A stretch of 64,000 bases of DNA, taken from contig CAYIYZ010000002.1 in the NCBI GenBank assembly GCA_964367935.1, forward strand, positions 124,001-188,000, in the 5' to 3' direction. This stretch comes from Scatomorpha sp964367935. Its GTDB lineage: Bacteria; Bacillota; Clostridia; Oscillospirales; Oscillospiraceae. Made by a program: the position numbers and the translations under genes. Below are positions 1-8,318 of this stretch, one piece after another (position 1 is the first letter of the stretch; every line of letters starts with the position of its first letter). The notes under the pieces are model-generated. The model was not told where the DNA came from and did not search any database. It saw nothing but the letters and a program-made list of their open reading frames with translations.

Positions 1-1
1 C

Positions 2-268
2 CATCATATAATAAATCCGGTAACAGGTTATCCTGCGGTGACAGATCTTGAGTCGGTGACGGTAATAGCGGATAGTGGCATGGAGGCGGATGCACTTTCC
101 ACGGCACTTTTCGTGTTGGGCGAAGGAATAGCGACAGAGTATTGGCGTACTTACGGCGGCTTTGACATGATAATGATAACAGGCGACGGCAGGGTAGTAG
201 CGACAAATACTCTCTATGAGCAGTTAGAGTTAGTAGATAGCGAATATGAATTGGAGTATGTGTCTTAA
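2..268 (+). CDS. apbE: FAD:protein FMN transferase ApbE, C-terminal fragment
   Basis: The frame is open from the left edge of the window, so the 5' part is missing. The first visible residues read HHIINPVTGYPA, the conserved ApbE motif, followed by EADALSTALFVLG, which carries the Asp and Thr that bind metal in this family. ApbE covalently attaches FMN to Thr residues of partner proteins such as Rnf and Nqr subunits on the outer face of the membrane. About 88 residues of a usual 330 are present. It ends 6 bp before recG, same strand, so the two may be cotranscribed. Family call is firm; the target protein is not in the window. Confidence 0.88.
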   Translation, partial: HHIINPVTGYPAVTDLESVTVIADSGMEADALSTALFVLGEGIATEYWRTYGGFDMIMITGDGRVVATNTLYEQLELVDSEYELEYVS

Positions 269-274
269 AACGAG

Positions 275-2326
275 ATGAAGTTAGATGAGAGCGTACGAAA
301 AATAGCGAAGATAGGTGCAAAGAGGGCGCAGGCTTTTGAGAAGCTTGGAGTCCGCACTTTTCATGACCTTATTTGCTTCTATCCGCGTGGTTACGAGGAT
401 AGGACGATTTATAAGCCCATAGGACTTTGTGAGGAGGGCGAGAAGGTTTGCATACGCGCTATGGTTTCGAGTGAGCCGAAGGTGAATAGGGTACGTAAGG
501 GACTGGAAATCATGAAGATGCGGGTGGTAGATGAGAGTGACTCCATAGAGCTCGTGTTTTTCAATAAAGGGTATTTAAAGGATAAATTTGCTGTAGGTGA
601 GAGCTATAGTTTTTTCGGTAGAGTTGAGCTACAGGGTCGCAAGAAACAGCTGCAAAATCCCGAGTACGAGAGTGCGGAGGACGAGGGCAGGGTTACGGGC
701 ACAGTCGTGCCTATTTATAGGCTGACAGCGGGTTTGAGTCAGGCACAGGTGTCGTCAGCAGTGTTGGAGGCACTGGCGGAGTGTGAGGGCGAAATACCTG
801 AGGTAATACCGGCGGATATAGCGGAGCGTATGAAGCTTGCGACGGCGGCGTATGCACATGTGAATGTACATAGACCGCCCGACTATTATCGCTTGGAACT
901 TGCAAGGCGCCGGCTTATATTTGAGGAACTTTTTGTGTTGTCTTGTGGCATGGCGATGCTGAGGAGTAATAGAAAAGAAGTACGAGGCCGTATGGTGGCA
1001 CTGTCTGATTTTGAGAAATATTATGCGAGTCTACCTTTTGAGCCGACGGGCGCACAGCGCAGAGCAGTGTCGGAGGCGGCAAAGGATATGCAGACGGGGA
1101 AGTTAATGAACAGGCTACTGCAAGGCGATGTGGGAAGCGGAAAGACTATGGTAGCTGCTGCACTTGTGTGGACACTGTGCAATACAGGTTATCAGGCGGC
1201 ATTTATGGCACCGACAGAGATATTGGCAGAGCAGCATCTTAGAACCATGCGTAGTTTCTTAGAGCCGCATGGCATAAGGGTGGAGCGCCTGACCGGCTCT
1301 ATGGGGGCGGTAGAGCGCAGACAGGTGCTGGAGAAGTTAAGAAGCGGGGAGTGCGGCATGGTAGTGGGCACGCATGCACTGCTCACGGGCGATGTGGAGT
1401 TTAATAATTTGGCACTTGTTATTACGGACGAGCAACATAGGTTTGGAGTGGAGCAGAGGTCAACACTTACCAAAAAAGCCGAGAGTCCGCATGTGCTTAT
1501 TATGTCAGCTACACCTATACCGCGCACCTTGTCACTCATCATTTACGGAGAGCTTGATATATCGGTGCTGGACGAGCGTCCTCCGGGACGACAGGAGGTT
1601 GACACCTTTGCGGTGGATGAACGTTACAGAGCACGTTTAAACGGATTTATAGAACGCTTGGTGAATGAGGGTCGACAGGCGTTTATAGTTTGTCCTATGA
1701 TAGAGGAAAACGAGGAACTCGATATAAATTTAAAGCCTGTGGAGACCTATGCTGAGCAGTTGAAGGGACAGTTGCCGAATTTGCGTATAGCTTGTTTGCA
1801 CGGTAGGATGAAGAGTGCGGAAAAGGAAAGCGTAATGGCGACTTTTGTGGCAGGTGAGATAGATGTGTTGGTCTCGACTACGGTCATAGAGGTGGGTGTG
1901 GATGTACCTAATGCGGCACTTATGATAGTGGAGAATGCGGAGCGTTTCGGATTAAGTCAACTTCATCAGCTCAGAGGACGAGTGGGACGCGGTGAGCATA
2001 AGAGCTATTGTGTGTTGGTGTCGGATTCTAAGGGTGAAGATGCTAAGGCGCGTTTGGAGGTAATGAAGCGCACGAATGACGGTTTTGTGATATCTGAGGA
2101 GGATCTCAAAATACGTGGGCCGGGCGATTTTTTCGGATCACGTCAGCACGGATTACCTGAGCTCAAGATTGCAAATTTGTGCACGGATACGAATTTATTG
2201 CAGAGTGCACAGGCGGAGGCAAATCGGGTGATAGCTGAGGATGCAGAGCTTGAAACTCCGAAGTACAGAGCCTTGCGTCACAGGGTGAGAGCGCTGTTGG
2301 AATCGGCACAGGGAAAACTAAATTGA
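275..2326 (+). CDS. recG: ATP-dependent DNA helicase RecG
   Basis: 683 residues, full length for RecG, the branched-DNA translocase that remodels stalled replication forks and Holliday junctions. The N-terminal wedge/OB region precedes a superfamily 2 helicase core: Walker A GDVGSGKT at 284-291, DEQH box at 385-388, SATPIPRTL after it, and LRGRVGRG (motif VI) in the C-terminal half, followed by the RecG-type KIRGPGDFFGSRQHG segment. The ATG at 275 has only a weak ribosome site and lies 6 bp after apbE, consistent with translational coupling. A 10-bp hairpin follows the stop codon. Confidence 0.97.
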   Translation: MKLDESVRKIAKIGAKRAQAFEKLGVRTFHDLICFYPRGYEDRTIYKPIGLCEEGEKVCIRAMVSSEPKVNRVRKGLEIMKMRVVDESDSIELVFFNKGYLKDKFAVGESYSFFGRVELQGRKKQLQNPEYESAEDEGRVTGTVVPIYRLTAGLSQAQVSSAVLEALAECEGEIPEVIPADIAERMKLATAAYAHVNVHRPPDYYRLELARRRLIFEELFVLSCGMAMLRSNRKEVRGRMVALSDFEKYYASLPFEPTGAQRRAVSEAAKDMQTGKLMNRLLQGDVGSGKTMVAAALVWTLCNTGYQAAFMAPTEILAEQHLRTMRSFLEPHGIRVERLTGSMGAVERRQVLEKLRSGECGMVVGTHALLTGDVEFNNLALVITDEQHRFGVEQRSTLTKKAESPHVLIMSATPIPRTLSLIIYGELDISVLDERPPGRQEVDTFAVDERYRARLNGFIERLVNEGRQAFIVCPMIEENEELDINLKPVETYAEQLKGQLPNLRIACLHGRMKSAEKESVMATFVAGEIDVLVSTTVIEVGVDVPNAALMIVENAERFGLSQLHQLRGRVGRGEHKSYCVLVSDSKGEDAKARLEVMKRTNDGFVISEEDLKIRGPGDFFGSRQHGLPELKIANLCTDTNLLQSAQAEANRVIAEDAELETPKYRALRHRVRALLESAQGKLN

Positions 2327-2333
2327 TAATGTG

Positions 2334-2371
2334 AGCCCCCTTTTGCATATAGTTGGACAAAGGGGGCTTTT
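2334..2371 (+). terminator. Hairpin after recG that contains the ribosome site of the next gene
   Basis: Perfect 10-bp stem (agccccctttt-like arm at 2334-2343, aaagggggct at 2359-2368) with a 15-nt loop, followed by four T. It has the form of an intrinsic terminator for recG. Its 3' arm includes aaaggggg, which is the only good Shine-Dalgarno for the ATG at 2374, so the folded form would also hide that ribosome site. Confidence 0.6.
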
Positions 2372-2373
2372 GC

Positions 2374-3726
2374 ATGAAGAAAAGTCTTGTGGTAAATACT
2401 GCCTTAATGACGGGGGCATCTTTGCTCATGCGTTGTATAGGCATGGCGTTTCAGGTATGGCTGGTAGCGAAGATAGGAGCGGCGGGAATAGGCTTATTTC
2501 AGCTTGTAATGAGCGTAGAGATGCTCTGCATAACATTAGCGGTGAGTGGCATACGATTTGCGGTGACACGGCTTGTGTCTGAGGAGGTGGGCTCGGGGAG
2601 ACCGGGCGGAGTAACGGGTGCCATGCGCAGGTGTATAGTTTATGCGGCGTTTTTCGGCCTTGGAACAGCGGTGGTGTTGTTTTTTTCGGCAGAACCCATA
2701 GGTTTTTTGTGGATAGGCGATGCGAGGACGGTGGCGAGTTTACGCATGTTATCCTTGGGATTACCGTTTATAGCGCTATCGTCAGCCTTGTCCGGTTATT
2801 TCATAGCCTGTGGTAGGGTGTGGAAGACGGCTTTGGTGCATTTGTGTGAGCAGTTATGCTATATAAGCATGGTGGCGACATTTTTGAGCTTCGTATCCAC
2901 GGGTGACATAGAAAAGAGCTGTCTGGCGGTTACCGCCGGTATCACATTTGCGGATATGATATCCTTTTGTATCCTTGCTACTGTCTACTACTTTGATAGG
3001 AGAGCGCATGGTAGTGAGCGGACGAGAGCACCTATGCTTACAAAGCGGATGTTGGGCGTGGCATTGCCGCTCGCTGCGTCGTCTTATGCAAGAAGTGCGC
3101 TCTCGACGCTACAGCATTTACTTGTGCCGAGAGGACTGAAGCGCTCGGGCATGAGTTCGGACGCCTCTTTGGCAGGCTATGGCGTAATTGTAGGCATGGT
3201 ACTACCCATAATCAGTTTCCCAGCCTGTATTCTAATCGCCTTGTCGGAGCTAATCGTGCCTGAGCTCACGGAAATGCAGATGAAAAAAGACGACACGGGC
3301 ATAGCACGTGTCGTCGGATCGCTCATTAATAAGAGCCTCATGTTTTCAGTTGTGGCGGCGTTAATACTTTATATCTTGTCCGATACACTCGGGCTCGCCA
3401 TATATAAGTCCGCAGATGCAGGGCATTTCATACGTATGCTCGCACCGCTCATACCCATTATGTACACGGATATGGTCATAGACGGTTGCCTTAAAGGTCT
3501 GGGGCAACATATGTGGAGCATGGGCATAAACATCCTCGATGCCATAATAGGCGTGGTGCTCGTGTATACTCTCTTGCCGACCGGTGCACTTACAGCGTAT
3601 ATAGCCATTATCTATGCGGTGGAGATAATTAATTTTACACTTAGCATGACAAGGTTGAAAAAAGTTACGACGATAGGTTTCGGTTCACGGAAGCGGAGTC
3701 CCGATGCCCGTCCGAACGCCGTTTGA
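2374..3726 (+). CDS. Polysaccharide/lipid flippase of the SpoVB-MurJ (MOP) superfamily
   Basis: 450 residues from the ATG at 2374; an upstream in-frame TTG (2353) is less likely because aggggg sits 7 nt before 2374. Repeated hydrophobic segments across the whole protein predict 12 to 14 membrane helices, and the N-terminus (KSLVVNTALMTGASLLMR) matches the start of SpoVB/YtgP/MurJ-type exporters. Such proteins flip lipid-linked sugars, often lipid II or its relatives, across the membrane; SpoVB is needed for spore cortex. Whether this copy is for spores, peptidoglycan or another polymer cannot be told. Its last 62 bp overlap, tail to tail, with ribU on the other strand. Confidence 0.85.
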   Translation: MKKSLVVNTALMTGASLLMRCIGMAFQVWLVAKIGAAGIGLFQLVMSVEMLCITLAVSGIRFAVTRLVSEEVGSGRPGGVTGAMRRCIVYAAFFGLGTAVVLFFSAEPIGFLWIGDARTVASLRMLSLGLPFIALSSALSGYFIACGRVWKTALVHLCEQLCYISMVATFLSFVSTGDIEKSCLAVTAGITFADMISFCILATVYYFDRRAHGSERTRAPMLTKRMLGVALPLAASSYARSALSTLQHLLVPRGLKRSGMSSDASLAGYGVIVGMVLPIISFPACILIALSELIVPELTEMQMKKDDTGIARVVGSLINKSLMFSVVAALILYILSDTLGLAIYKSADAGHFIRMLAPLIPIMYTDMVIDGCLKGLGQHMWSMGINILDAIIGVVLVYTLLPTGALTAYIAIIYAVEIINFTLSMTRLKKVTTIGFGSRKRSPDARPNAV

Positions 3727-4429
3727 AAAATATTGATTCTACACGCTTATACAGTAAGAAGGTCAGTATACTGACTAGTATGCCTTTGAGTAGATTAAAG
3801 GGTATAACTGCAAAGAGTACGAGAGACCATATGCTTGTGATGGAGGGATTAATAGCAGTGCCCATGGCAATGAGACCGTCTATGGGTATTTGGTATAGTT
3901 CGGAGAATTTAGGCAGTAGATAGATGGCGTTGAAAGCACTGCCGAATATGGTCATAACGGCGGTACCGACCGCAAAGCCTATGAGTGCACCTTTTTTTGT
4001 GCGCTTAGCGTGGTATACCATAGAGGCGGGCAGTACAAAGGCGCAACCGACAACGAAGTTAGCGAAGTCACCGACAAAGGCGGTAGAAGTGCCTTTTAGA
4101 AAAAGTTTAATAATAATCTTAAGCAACTCGGCTGTGACACCTGCGACAGGTCCGAGATAGAAAGTGCAGATCATGATGGGTATTTCGCTAAAGTCGAGCT
4201 GATAGAAAGAGGGCGCAAAAAATAGTGGGATTTCAAAAAACATAAGAGCGGCGGCGAGAGCCGAGAACATGGAGATGTAAGATATTCGTCTCGCCGGTGA
4301 AATGTCACGCTTTACACCCACAACAAGGCGTTCGTAGAGCTTGGCGACGGCAAAGAGTCCGATAAAGACCCCTAAGCATACGGCTACAAAGCCGAGGTTG
4401 TCGAGTACAGATGTCCATAGTTCGTTCAT
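3665..4429 (-). CDS. ribU: Riboflavin ECF transporter S component RibU
   Basis: 254 residues from the ATG at 4429, preceded by gaggagg 9 nt upstream; the more upstream in-frame ATG (4447) overlaps that ribosome site and is rejected. About six hydrophobic helices. The segment LDFSEIPIMICTFYLGPVAGVTAELLK matches the substrate-binding signature of RibU-type S components, which capture riboflavin and work with the shared EcfA/A'/T energising module (not in this window). The FMN riboswitch and terminator directly upstream strongly support riboflavin/FMN as ligand. N-terminus is longer than in many RibU proteins, with one extra helix. Confidence 0.92.
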   Translation of the reverse strand: MNELWTSVLDNLGFVAVCLGVFIGLFAVAKLYERLVVGVKRDISPARRISYISMFSALAAALMFFEIPLFFAPSFYQLDFSEIPIMICTFYLGPVAGVTAELLKIIIKLFLKGTSTAFVGDFANFVVGCAFVLPASMVYHAKRTKKGALIGFAVGTAVMTIFGSAFNAIYLLPKFSELYQIPIDGLIAMGTAINPSITSIWSLVLFAVIPFNLLKGILVSILTFLLYKRVESIFFKRRSDGHRDSASVNRNLSS

Positions 4430-4480
4430 GATGATATTCCTCCTCAAAAATGTTGAGTTAATACTGAGTCAAGGAAATAG

Positions 4481-4510
4481 AAAAAGCCCGAAAGAAAAAA
4501 TCTTCCGGGC
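4481..4510 (-). terminator. Riboswitch-controlled intrinsic terminator before ribU
   Basis: On the minus strand gcccggaa...tttcgggc followed by ttttt lies between the FMN aptamer and the ribU ribosome site. This is the expected expression platform: FMN binding lets the terminator form and stops transcription before ribU. Confidence 0.8.
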
Positions 4511-4546
4511 AAATGTAGCAAAATAGCGCAAAAACGCACAATAAAA

Positions 4547-4654
4547 TCTTCTCACATCCAGACTATACTGTCGGTATCGGAATTACACCGATTCATGCCA
4601 TAAGTGGCTCGCGGACTATACCGCCGGTCGGGAATCAAACCCTGCCCTGAAGAC
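4547..4654 (-). promoter_or_regulatory. FMN riboswitch (RFN element)
   Basis: On the minus strand the conserved RFN segments appear in order: cttcagggcagggt, attcccgaccggcggt, agtccgcgag, then ggtgtaattccgataccgac and agtctggatg-gagaaga. These match the FMN aptamer almost letter for letter, including the six-helix junction strands. It leads into the terminator at 4481-4510 and then ribU, so uptake of riboflavin should fall when FMN is plentiful. Confidence 0.97.
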
Positions 4655-4674
4655 TAAATATTAACTTCGGCGTT

Positions 4675-4703
4675 ATTATAGCACCAAGTCCGACAAAAAT
4701 CAA
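4675..4703 (-). promoter_or_regulatory. Sigma-A promoter of the FMN riboswitch-ribU unit
   Basis: Minus strand TTGATT, 17-bp spacer, TATAAT. The -10 ends about 20 bp before the start of the FMN aptamer, as expected for a riboswitch leader. Confidence 0.7.
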
Positions 4704-4710
4704 GGGGAAA

Positions 4711-4739
4711 TTGACAATTTGTTGAAAGTGTAATAAAAT
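4711..4739 (+). promoter_or_regulatory. Sigma-A promoter of the SLOG gene
   Basis: TTGACA, 17-bp spacer, TAAAAT, about 36 bp before the ATG at 4776, which has acggaggt as ribosome site. Confidence 0.65.
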
Positions 4740-4775
4740 TAGAATGGTAAAATAAAAAATGTACGGAGGTTTAAT

Positions 4776-5276
4776 ATGTTTAAGCCTGAGATCACATGCT
4801 GTTTTACAGGTCATAGGATAGCGAAATTACCTTGGGGAGATTCCGAGGATGATTTGCGTTGCCTGGACTTAAAGCGTAGAATGGACGAAGTGTTAGATGC
4901 GGTGTATGACAGTGGCATACGCCATTATATCTGTGGCATGGCGAACGGCTGTGATATGTACTTTGGCGAAGCCGTGCTTAAGCTTAGAGAGCGCCGTGAG
5001 GATATCACTATAGAGGCGGCTATTCCTTTTGAGAAGCAGGCAGATCGTTGGAGCGCACATCTCAGACGAAGGTACTATAGAATACTGTCAGACTGCGACT
5101 ATCAGACACTTGTCACACGAAACTACACGACAGACTGTATGCAGAGGCGTAATGAATACATGGTGGATAGTTCGTCCATATTGGTGGCGGCGTATGCAGG
5201 TGGTGCAGGTGGGACATTTAATACCATGCGCTATGCTCTAAGCCGAGGCATGGAGATAATAGAGATAGAGGTATAG
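4776..5276 (+). CDS. SLOG-family (DUF1273/YpsA-like) protein
   Basis: 166 residues. The start CCFTGHR, the mid-segment CGMANGCDMYFGEAVL and the end AAYAGGAGGTFNTMRYAL are the conserved blocks of the DUF1273/YpsA branch of the SLOG superfamily, a Rossmann-like fold that binds nucleotide or nucleotide-derived ligands. B. subtilis YpsA influences cell division and oxidative stress; no enzymatic activity is established for the family. The gene is a single transcription unit with its own promoter and a strong terminator behind it. It shows no neighbour typical of SLOG defence systems. Confidence 0.85.
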   Translation: MFKPEITCCFTGHRIAKLPWGDSEDDLRCLDLKRRMDEVLDAVYDSGIRHYICGMANGCDMYFGEAVLKLRERREDITIEAAIPFEKQADRWSAHLRRRYYRILSDCDYQTLVTRNYTTDCMQRRNEYMVDSSSILVAAYAGGAGGTFNTMRYALSRGMEIIEIEV

Positions 5277-5295
5277 GTCTTTTCGTCAAGATACT

Positions 5296-5331
5296 AAAAT
5301 TGAGGTGAGTTAATACTCACCTCAATTTTTA
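5296..5331. terminator. Bidirectional terminator between SLOG gene and methyltransferase
   Basis: Perfect 15-bp stem (5296-5310 with 5315-5329, loop taat). Runs of A on one side and T on the other make it work on both strands. The stop codon of the leftward methyltransferase gene overlaps its end. Confidence 0.85.
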
Positions 5332-6084
5332 TGATTTTATGCTGCGTGTGGCGTAGAAGCAGGGGACATTCAGGTCATGGAGATGCCCTGAGCTGTTCGT
5401 GTCCTCAAAAATATCGCTGAGGGTGAAGCCGGCCTTTAGCTGACCGCCTATCTGCTCGTCTATGGTGTGTGAAAACTGTATGCCGGAATTTGATTTCATA
5501 GCCTCTTCGTACAGTTTTTCATCTTTGAGCGGGTTATAGGGGAGGGCATGCACCGCACGTTCGCCCTCGTCATCTAAAAAGTAGTTGACGCAGTTGGAGA
5601 AACCGGCGAGCAAGATGCCGCCCTTTTTCAAGACTCTGTAACACTCACGCCATACGTGCAGAACATCCTCGATGTAGCAATTTGATACAGGGTGAAATAT
5701 AAGATCAAAGCTCCCGTCTTCAAAGGGCAGGGGCTTTGTCATGTCCGCTTTCACGATGTTGATGTCATAGCCCTCGCGCTCGGCGACTATTCTCTCTTGA
5801 TTCAGTTGCAGTTCTGAGTAGTCCAAGACAGTACATTTAGCGCCACATGCGGCAAATATGGGCATCTGTTGACCACCACCCGAGGCAAGCCCCAGTACAT
5901 TCGCATCTTTAAGGTCACAAAACCAGTCATGCGGCACAGGTTTTATGGGCGTTAGTACAACTGACCACTCACCGTTCTGAGCCTTCTTGAATTCCTCGGC
6001 GCTTATGGGTAAACTCCACTCCCAGCCGTCCTCTACCCAAGAGTCTATGACAGATGAGTTAATGTTAGTGTAATTATCCTTCAT
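5329..6084 (-). CDS. Class I SAM-dependent methyltransferase
   Basis: 251 residues. A methyltransferase-11-like core: motif I VLGLASGGGQQMP, then CTVLDYS (ribose-binding acidic strand end), ADMTKPLPFEDGSFDLIFHP (motifs II/III) and a cap-like C-terminal half. Substrate cannot be inferred. It starts 6 bp after the nitroreductase gene and is the last gene of the leftward his operon, so it would be transcribed with histidine genes although no histidine-pathway role is known for such an enzyme. Confidence 0.85.
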   Translation of the reverse strand: MKDNYTNINSSVIDSWVEDGWEWSLPISAEEFKKAQNGEWSVVLTPIKPVPHDWFCDLKDANVLGLASGGGQQMPIFAACGAKCTVLDYSELQLNQERIVAEREGYDINIVKADMTKPLPFEDGSFDLIFHPVSNCYIEDVLHVWRECYRVLKKGGILLAGFSNCVNYFLDDEGERAVHALPYNPLKDEKLYEEAMKSNSGIQFSHTIDEQIGGQLKAGFTLSDIFEDTNSSGHLHDLNVPCFYATRSIKS

Positions 6085-6090
6085 ATTTTC

Positions 6091-6909
6091 TCACTTCCAT
6101 GAAATTTGCGCAGGGTTTCTCGGCACGGTGCGCTTGTACTCAACATTCGGGTGTCCAAGAATAAGACATGCTTGTGGGAGGTAGCCCTCGGGAATACCAT
6201 ATGCTTTCATTGCCTCAGGCATCTCAGATAGACCATAGACGCCAAAGCCAAGGTAACAAGCTCCCAGTCCCATAGTAGCGGCGGTGAGTTCTATACTGCG
6301 AGCGGCAAGTGAGGCATTTACAGCCTCGGGTGAACATACAAATACAGCGACGGGCGCATGGAAAAATATGGGATCGTTTTTCTCCTTGTCTCGCATATAG
6401 CTCTTGTACAATCCTTTGTAAATGGCGAGATATCTTGACCTCTTGTCAGCGTCACTCTTTGCCTGAATTTTATCGGCATATCTAGAAATGCCCTCATATA
6501 CGATATCCTTAAGCTCACTTAAATCCTTACGCACAACAAGGTAAAATATCTCCTGAGAGTTAGTGCCGGTTGGGGTATAGCGTCCTGCTTCGATGAGCTT
6601 TTCGATGAGCGCATCATCGAGTTTTTCGTCCTTGAAGCTTCTCACACTGCGAGTAAACTTAATTTTATTCATGAGTTTATCGGGGTCTATATAGAAGCTC
6701 TGCTCATCAAATGGCAAAACTTCGCCGGGCTGTGCAGTAGCACAGTCCACAGCATTTACAGGACATATGGCAAGACAGTGACCACACTCAAGACATCGCT
6801 TATTTTTGACCTCCGCCTTGCCACAATCGGATAAGAAGATATCCTTAGTAGGGCAATCGGGAACACATATTCCGCATCCTATGCAGATCTCTTGGTTGAC
6901 ATAATACAT
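6091..6909 (-). CDS. Nitroreductase with N-terminal two-[4Fe-4S] ferredoxin domain
   Basis: 272 residues. Residues 1-60 hold two ferredoxin clusters: CIGCGICVPDCP and CLECGHCLAICP, each CxxCxxCxxxCP. The rest is a nitroreductase-family FMN domain (RSVRSFKDEKLDDALIEKLIEAGRYTPTGTNSQE near its start; LGACYLGFG near its end). Proteins of this build reduce quinone-, nitro- or flavin-type substrates with electrons from the clusters; the true substrate is unknown. It lies 10 bp after hisIE in the same direction and is probably cotranscribed. Confidence 0.9.
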   Translation of the reverse strand: MYYVNQEICIGCGICVPDCPTKDIFLSDCGKAEVKNKRCLECGHCLAICPVNAVDCATAQPGEVLPFDEQSFYIDPDKLMNKIKFTRSVRSFKDEKLDDALIEKLIEAGRYTPTGTNSQEIFYLVVRKDLSELKDIVYEGISRYADKIQAKSDADKRSRYLAIYKGLYKSYMRDKEKNDPIFFHAPVAVFVCSPEAVNASLAARSIELTAATMGLGACYLGFGVYGLSEMPEAMKAYGIPEGYLPQACLILGHPNVEYKRTVPRNPAQISWK

Positions 6910-6918
6910 ATACGCCTC

Positions 6919-7542
6919 CTATTTCTTGTGACGCTTTGCAAGTTCTTTAATGATATCCTCGGGACTAATGCCCATTTCACACATGAGCACGAGCGTGTGG
7001 TAGCAGAGATCGGAAATCTCGTAGACACTCTCCTCAACAGAGTTTTTCATTGCTGCGATAATGACTTCAGCAGATTCTTCACCGACTTTTTTGAGGATTT
7101 TTTCACGTCCCTTTTCAAATAGATAGTTCGTGTAGCTGCCCTCCACGGGGTTTGCCTGCCTACCCTTTATGAGAGCATAAAGGCTATTGAGTGAGAACTG
7201 AGTGCAGTCTTCACCGGAGAGATTCTCGTAGAAGCATGATATAGCGCCTGTGTGACAAGCGGGGCCGGCGGGCTCGACATTTATAAGTAGTGTGTCACCA
7301 TCGCAATCAGTGGCTATGCTCACTATGCGTTGAGTGTTAGAGCTTGTTTCGCCCTTACGCCATAGCTCTTGTCTACTGCGACTGTAAAAGCAAGTACGAC
7401 CCTCGTCAAGACTGATTTTAAGGCTCTCGGCGTTCATGTACGCCATCATGAGCACCTCTCTTGTAACGGAATCCTGTACGATAGTCGGGATAAGTCCCCT
7501 ATCGTCAAATTTAAGCTTTGATATTATCTCATTGTAGTCCAT
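6919..7542 (-). CDS. hisIE: Bifunctional phosphoribosyl-AMP cyclohydrolase / phosphoribosyl-ATP pyrophosphatase
   Basis: 207 residues from the ATG at 7542, which has aaaggag 6 nt before it; an upstream in-frame start at 7563 would overlap hisF. N-terminal HisI domain with the Zn-binding CHTGAISCFY segment and GRTCFYSRSR; C-terminal HisE domain with EKVGEESAEVIIAA. Catalyses steps 2 and 3 of histidine synthesis in the cytosol: hydrolysis of PR-ATP to PR-AMP and ring opening. It begins 11 bp after the hisF stop. Confidence 0.97.
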   Translation of the reverse strand: MDYNEIISKLKFDDRGLIPTIVQDSVTREVLMMAYMNAESLKISLDEGRTCFYSRSRQELWRKGETSSNTQRIVSIATDCDGDTLLINVEPAGPACHTGAISCFYENLSGEDCTQFSLNSLYALIKGRQANPVEGSYTNYLFEKGREKILKKVGEESAEVIIAAMKNSVEESVYEISDLCYHTLVLMCEMGISPEDIIKELAKRHKK

Positions 7543-7553
7543 GTGTTTCTCCT

Positions 7554-8318
7554 TTAAACGCAAATTCTCATGCAGTGGTCCTGCGATTTAAGATATACTT
7601 TAAGATCGTTGATGTTTACCTCACCGCTGTGGAATATACCTGCGGCAAGGCCGGCATCTACTTGAGGTAGCTCGGTAAAGAGCGTGTGGAAATCTTCTAC
7701 ACAGCCGGCACCGCCCGAGGCAATAACGGGTATGTTTACACGCTCGCAGACGGCAGAGAGCATTTCGAGGTCAAAGCCACGTCTTACACCGTCCGTGTCT
7801 ATGCTATTTACGACAAGCTCGCCTGCACCGTTATCAGCGCCGAGCTTTGCCCACTCAAGGGCGTTTATGCCCGTGTCCGTGCGTCCACCGTGTGAGAAAA
7901 GGCGAAACTCACCGTTTACACGCTTTATGTCCATGCTGAGCACGACGCATTGACTGCCGTAACGCTTCGCCGCATCGTAAACGAGTGCAGGATTTTTTAT
8001 AGCACCGCTATTCACGCTCACCTTGTCCGCACCGCATTTTAAGACACGATCGAAATCGTCAACAGAGTTAATGCCGCCACCCACGGTCAGCGGTATGAAA
8101 ATCTGTGATGCAACCTGCTTTAAAATGTCCGTAAAGAGCGCACGACCCTCGTGACTTGCGGTGATGTCGTAGAATACAAGCTCGTCCGCACCGGTGCGGT
8201 TGTATATATCAGCCAAGCTGACGGGGTCTTGTATGTCTATGACATTTTCGAAGTTCACACCCTTGACGACCCTACCGTTACGTATATCCAAACAGGGGAT
8301 AATTCTTTTAGTTATCAT
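7554..8318 (-). CDS. hisF: Imidazole glycerol phosphate synthase subunit HisF
   Basis: 254 residues, normal length. (beta-alpha)8 barrel with the catalytic Asp in CLDIRNGRVVKG near the N-terminus and a second in LSMDIKR; phosphate-binding ends VGGGI and ASGGAG. Closes the imidazole ring using ammonia from HisH, giving IGP and AICAR. Abuts hisA (8319) with no gap between stop and start. Confidence 0.97.
   Translation of the reverse strand: MITKRIIPCLDIRNGRVVKGVNFENVIDIQDPVSLADIYNRTGADELVFYDITASHEGRALFTDILKQVASQIFIPLTVGGGINSVDDFDRVLKCGADKVSVNSGAIKNPALVYDAAKRYGSQCVVLSMDIKRVNGEFRLFSHGGRTDTGINALEWAKLGADNGAGELVVNSIDTDGVRRGFDLEMLSAVCERVNIPVIASGGAGCVEDFHTLFTELPQVDAGLAAGIFHSGEVNINDLKVYLKSQDHCMRICV

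Noticed and set aside
4776..5276. SLOG gene as part of an anti-phage defence system
   Set aside because: It is a stand-alone DUF1273/YpsA-type gene with its own promoter and terminator and no effector gene beside it.
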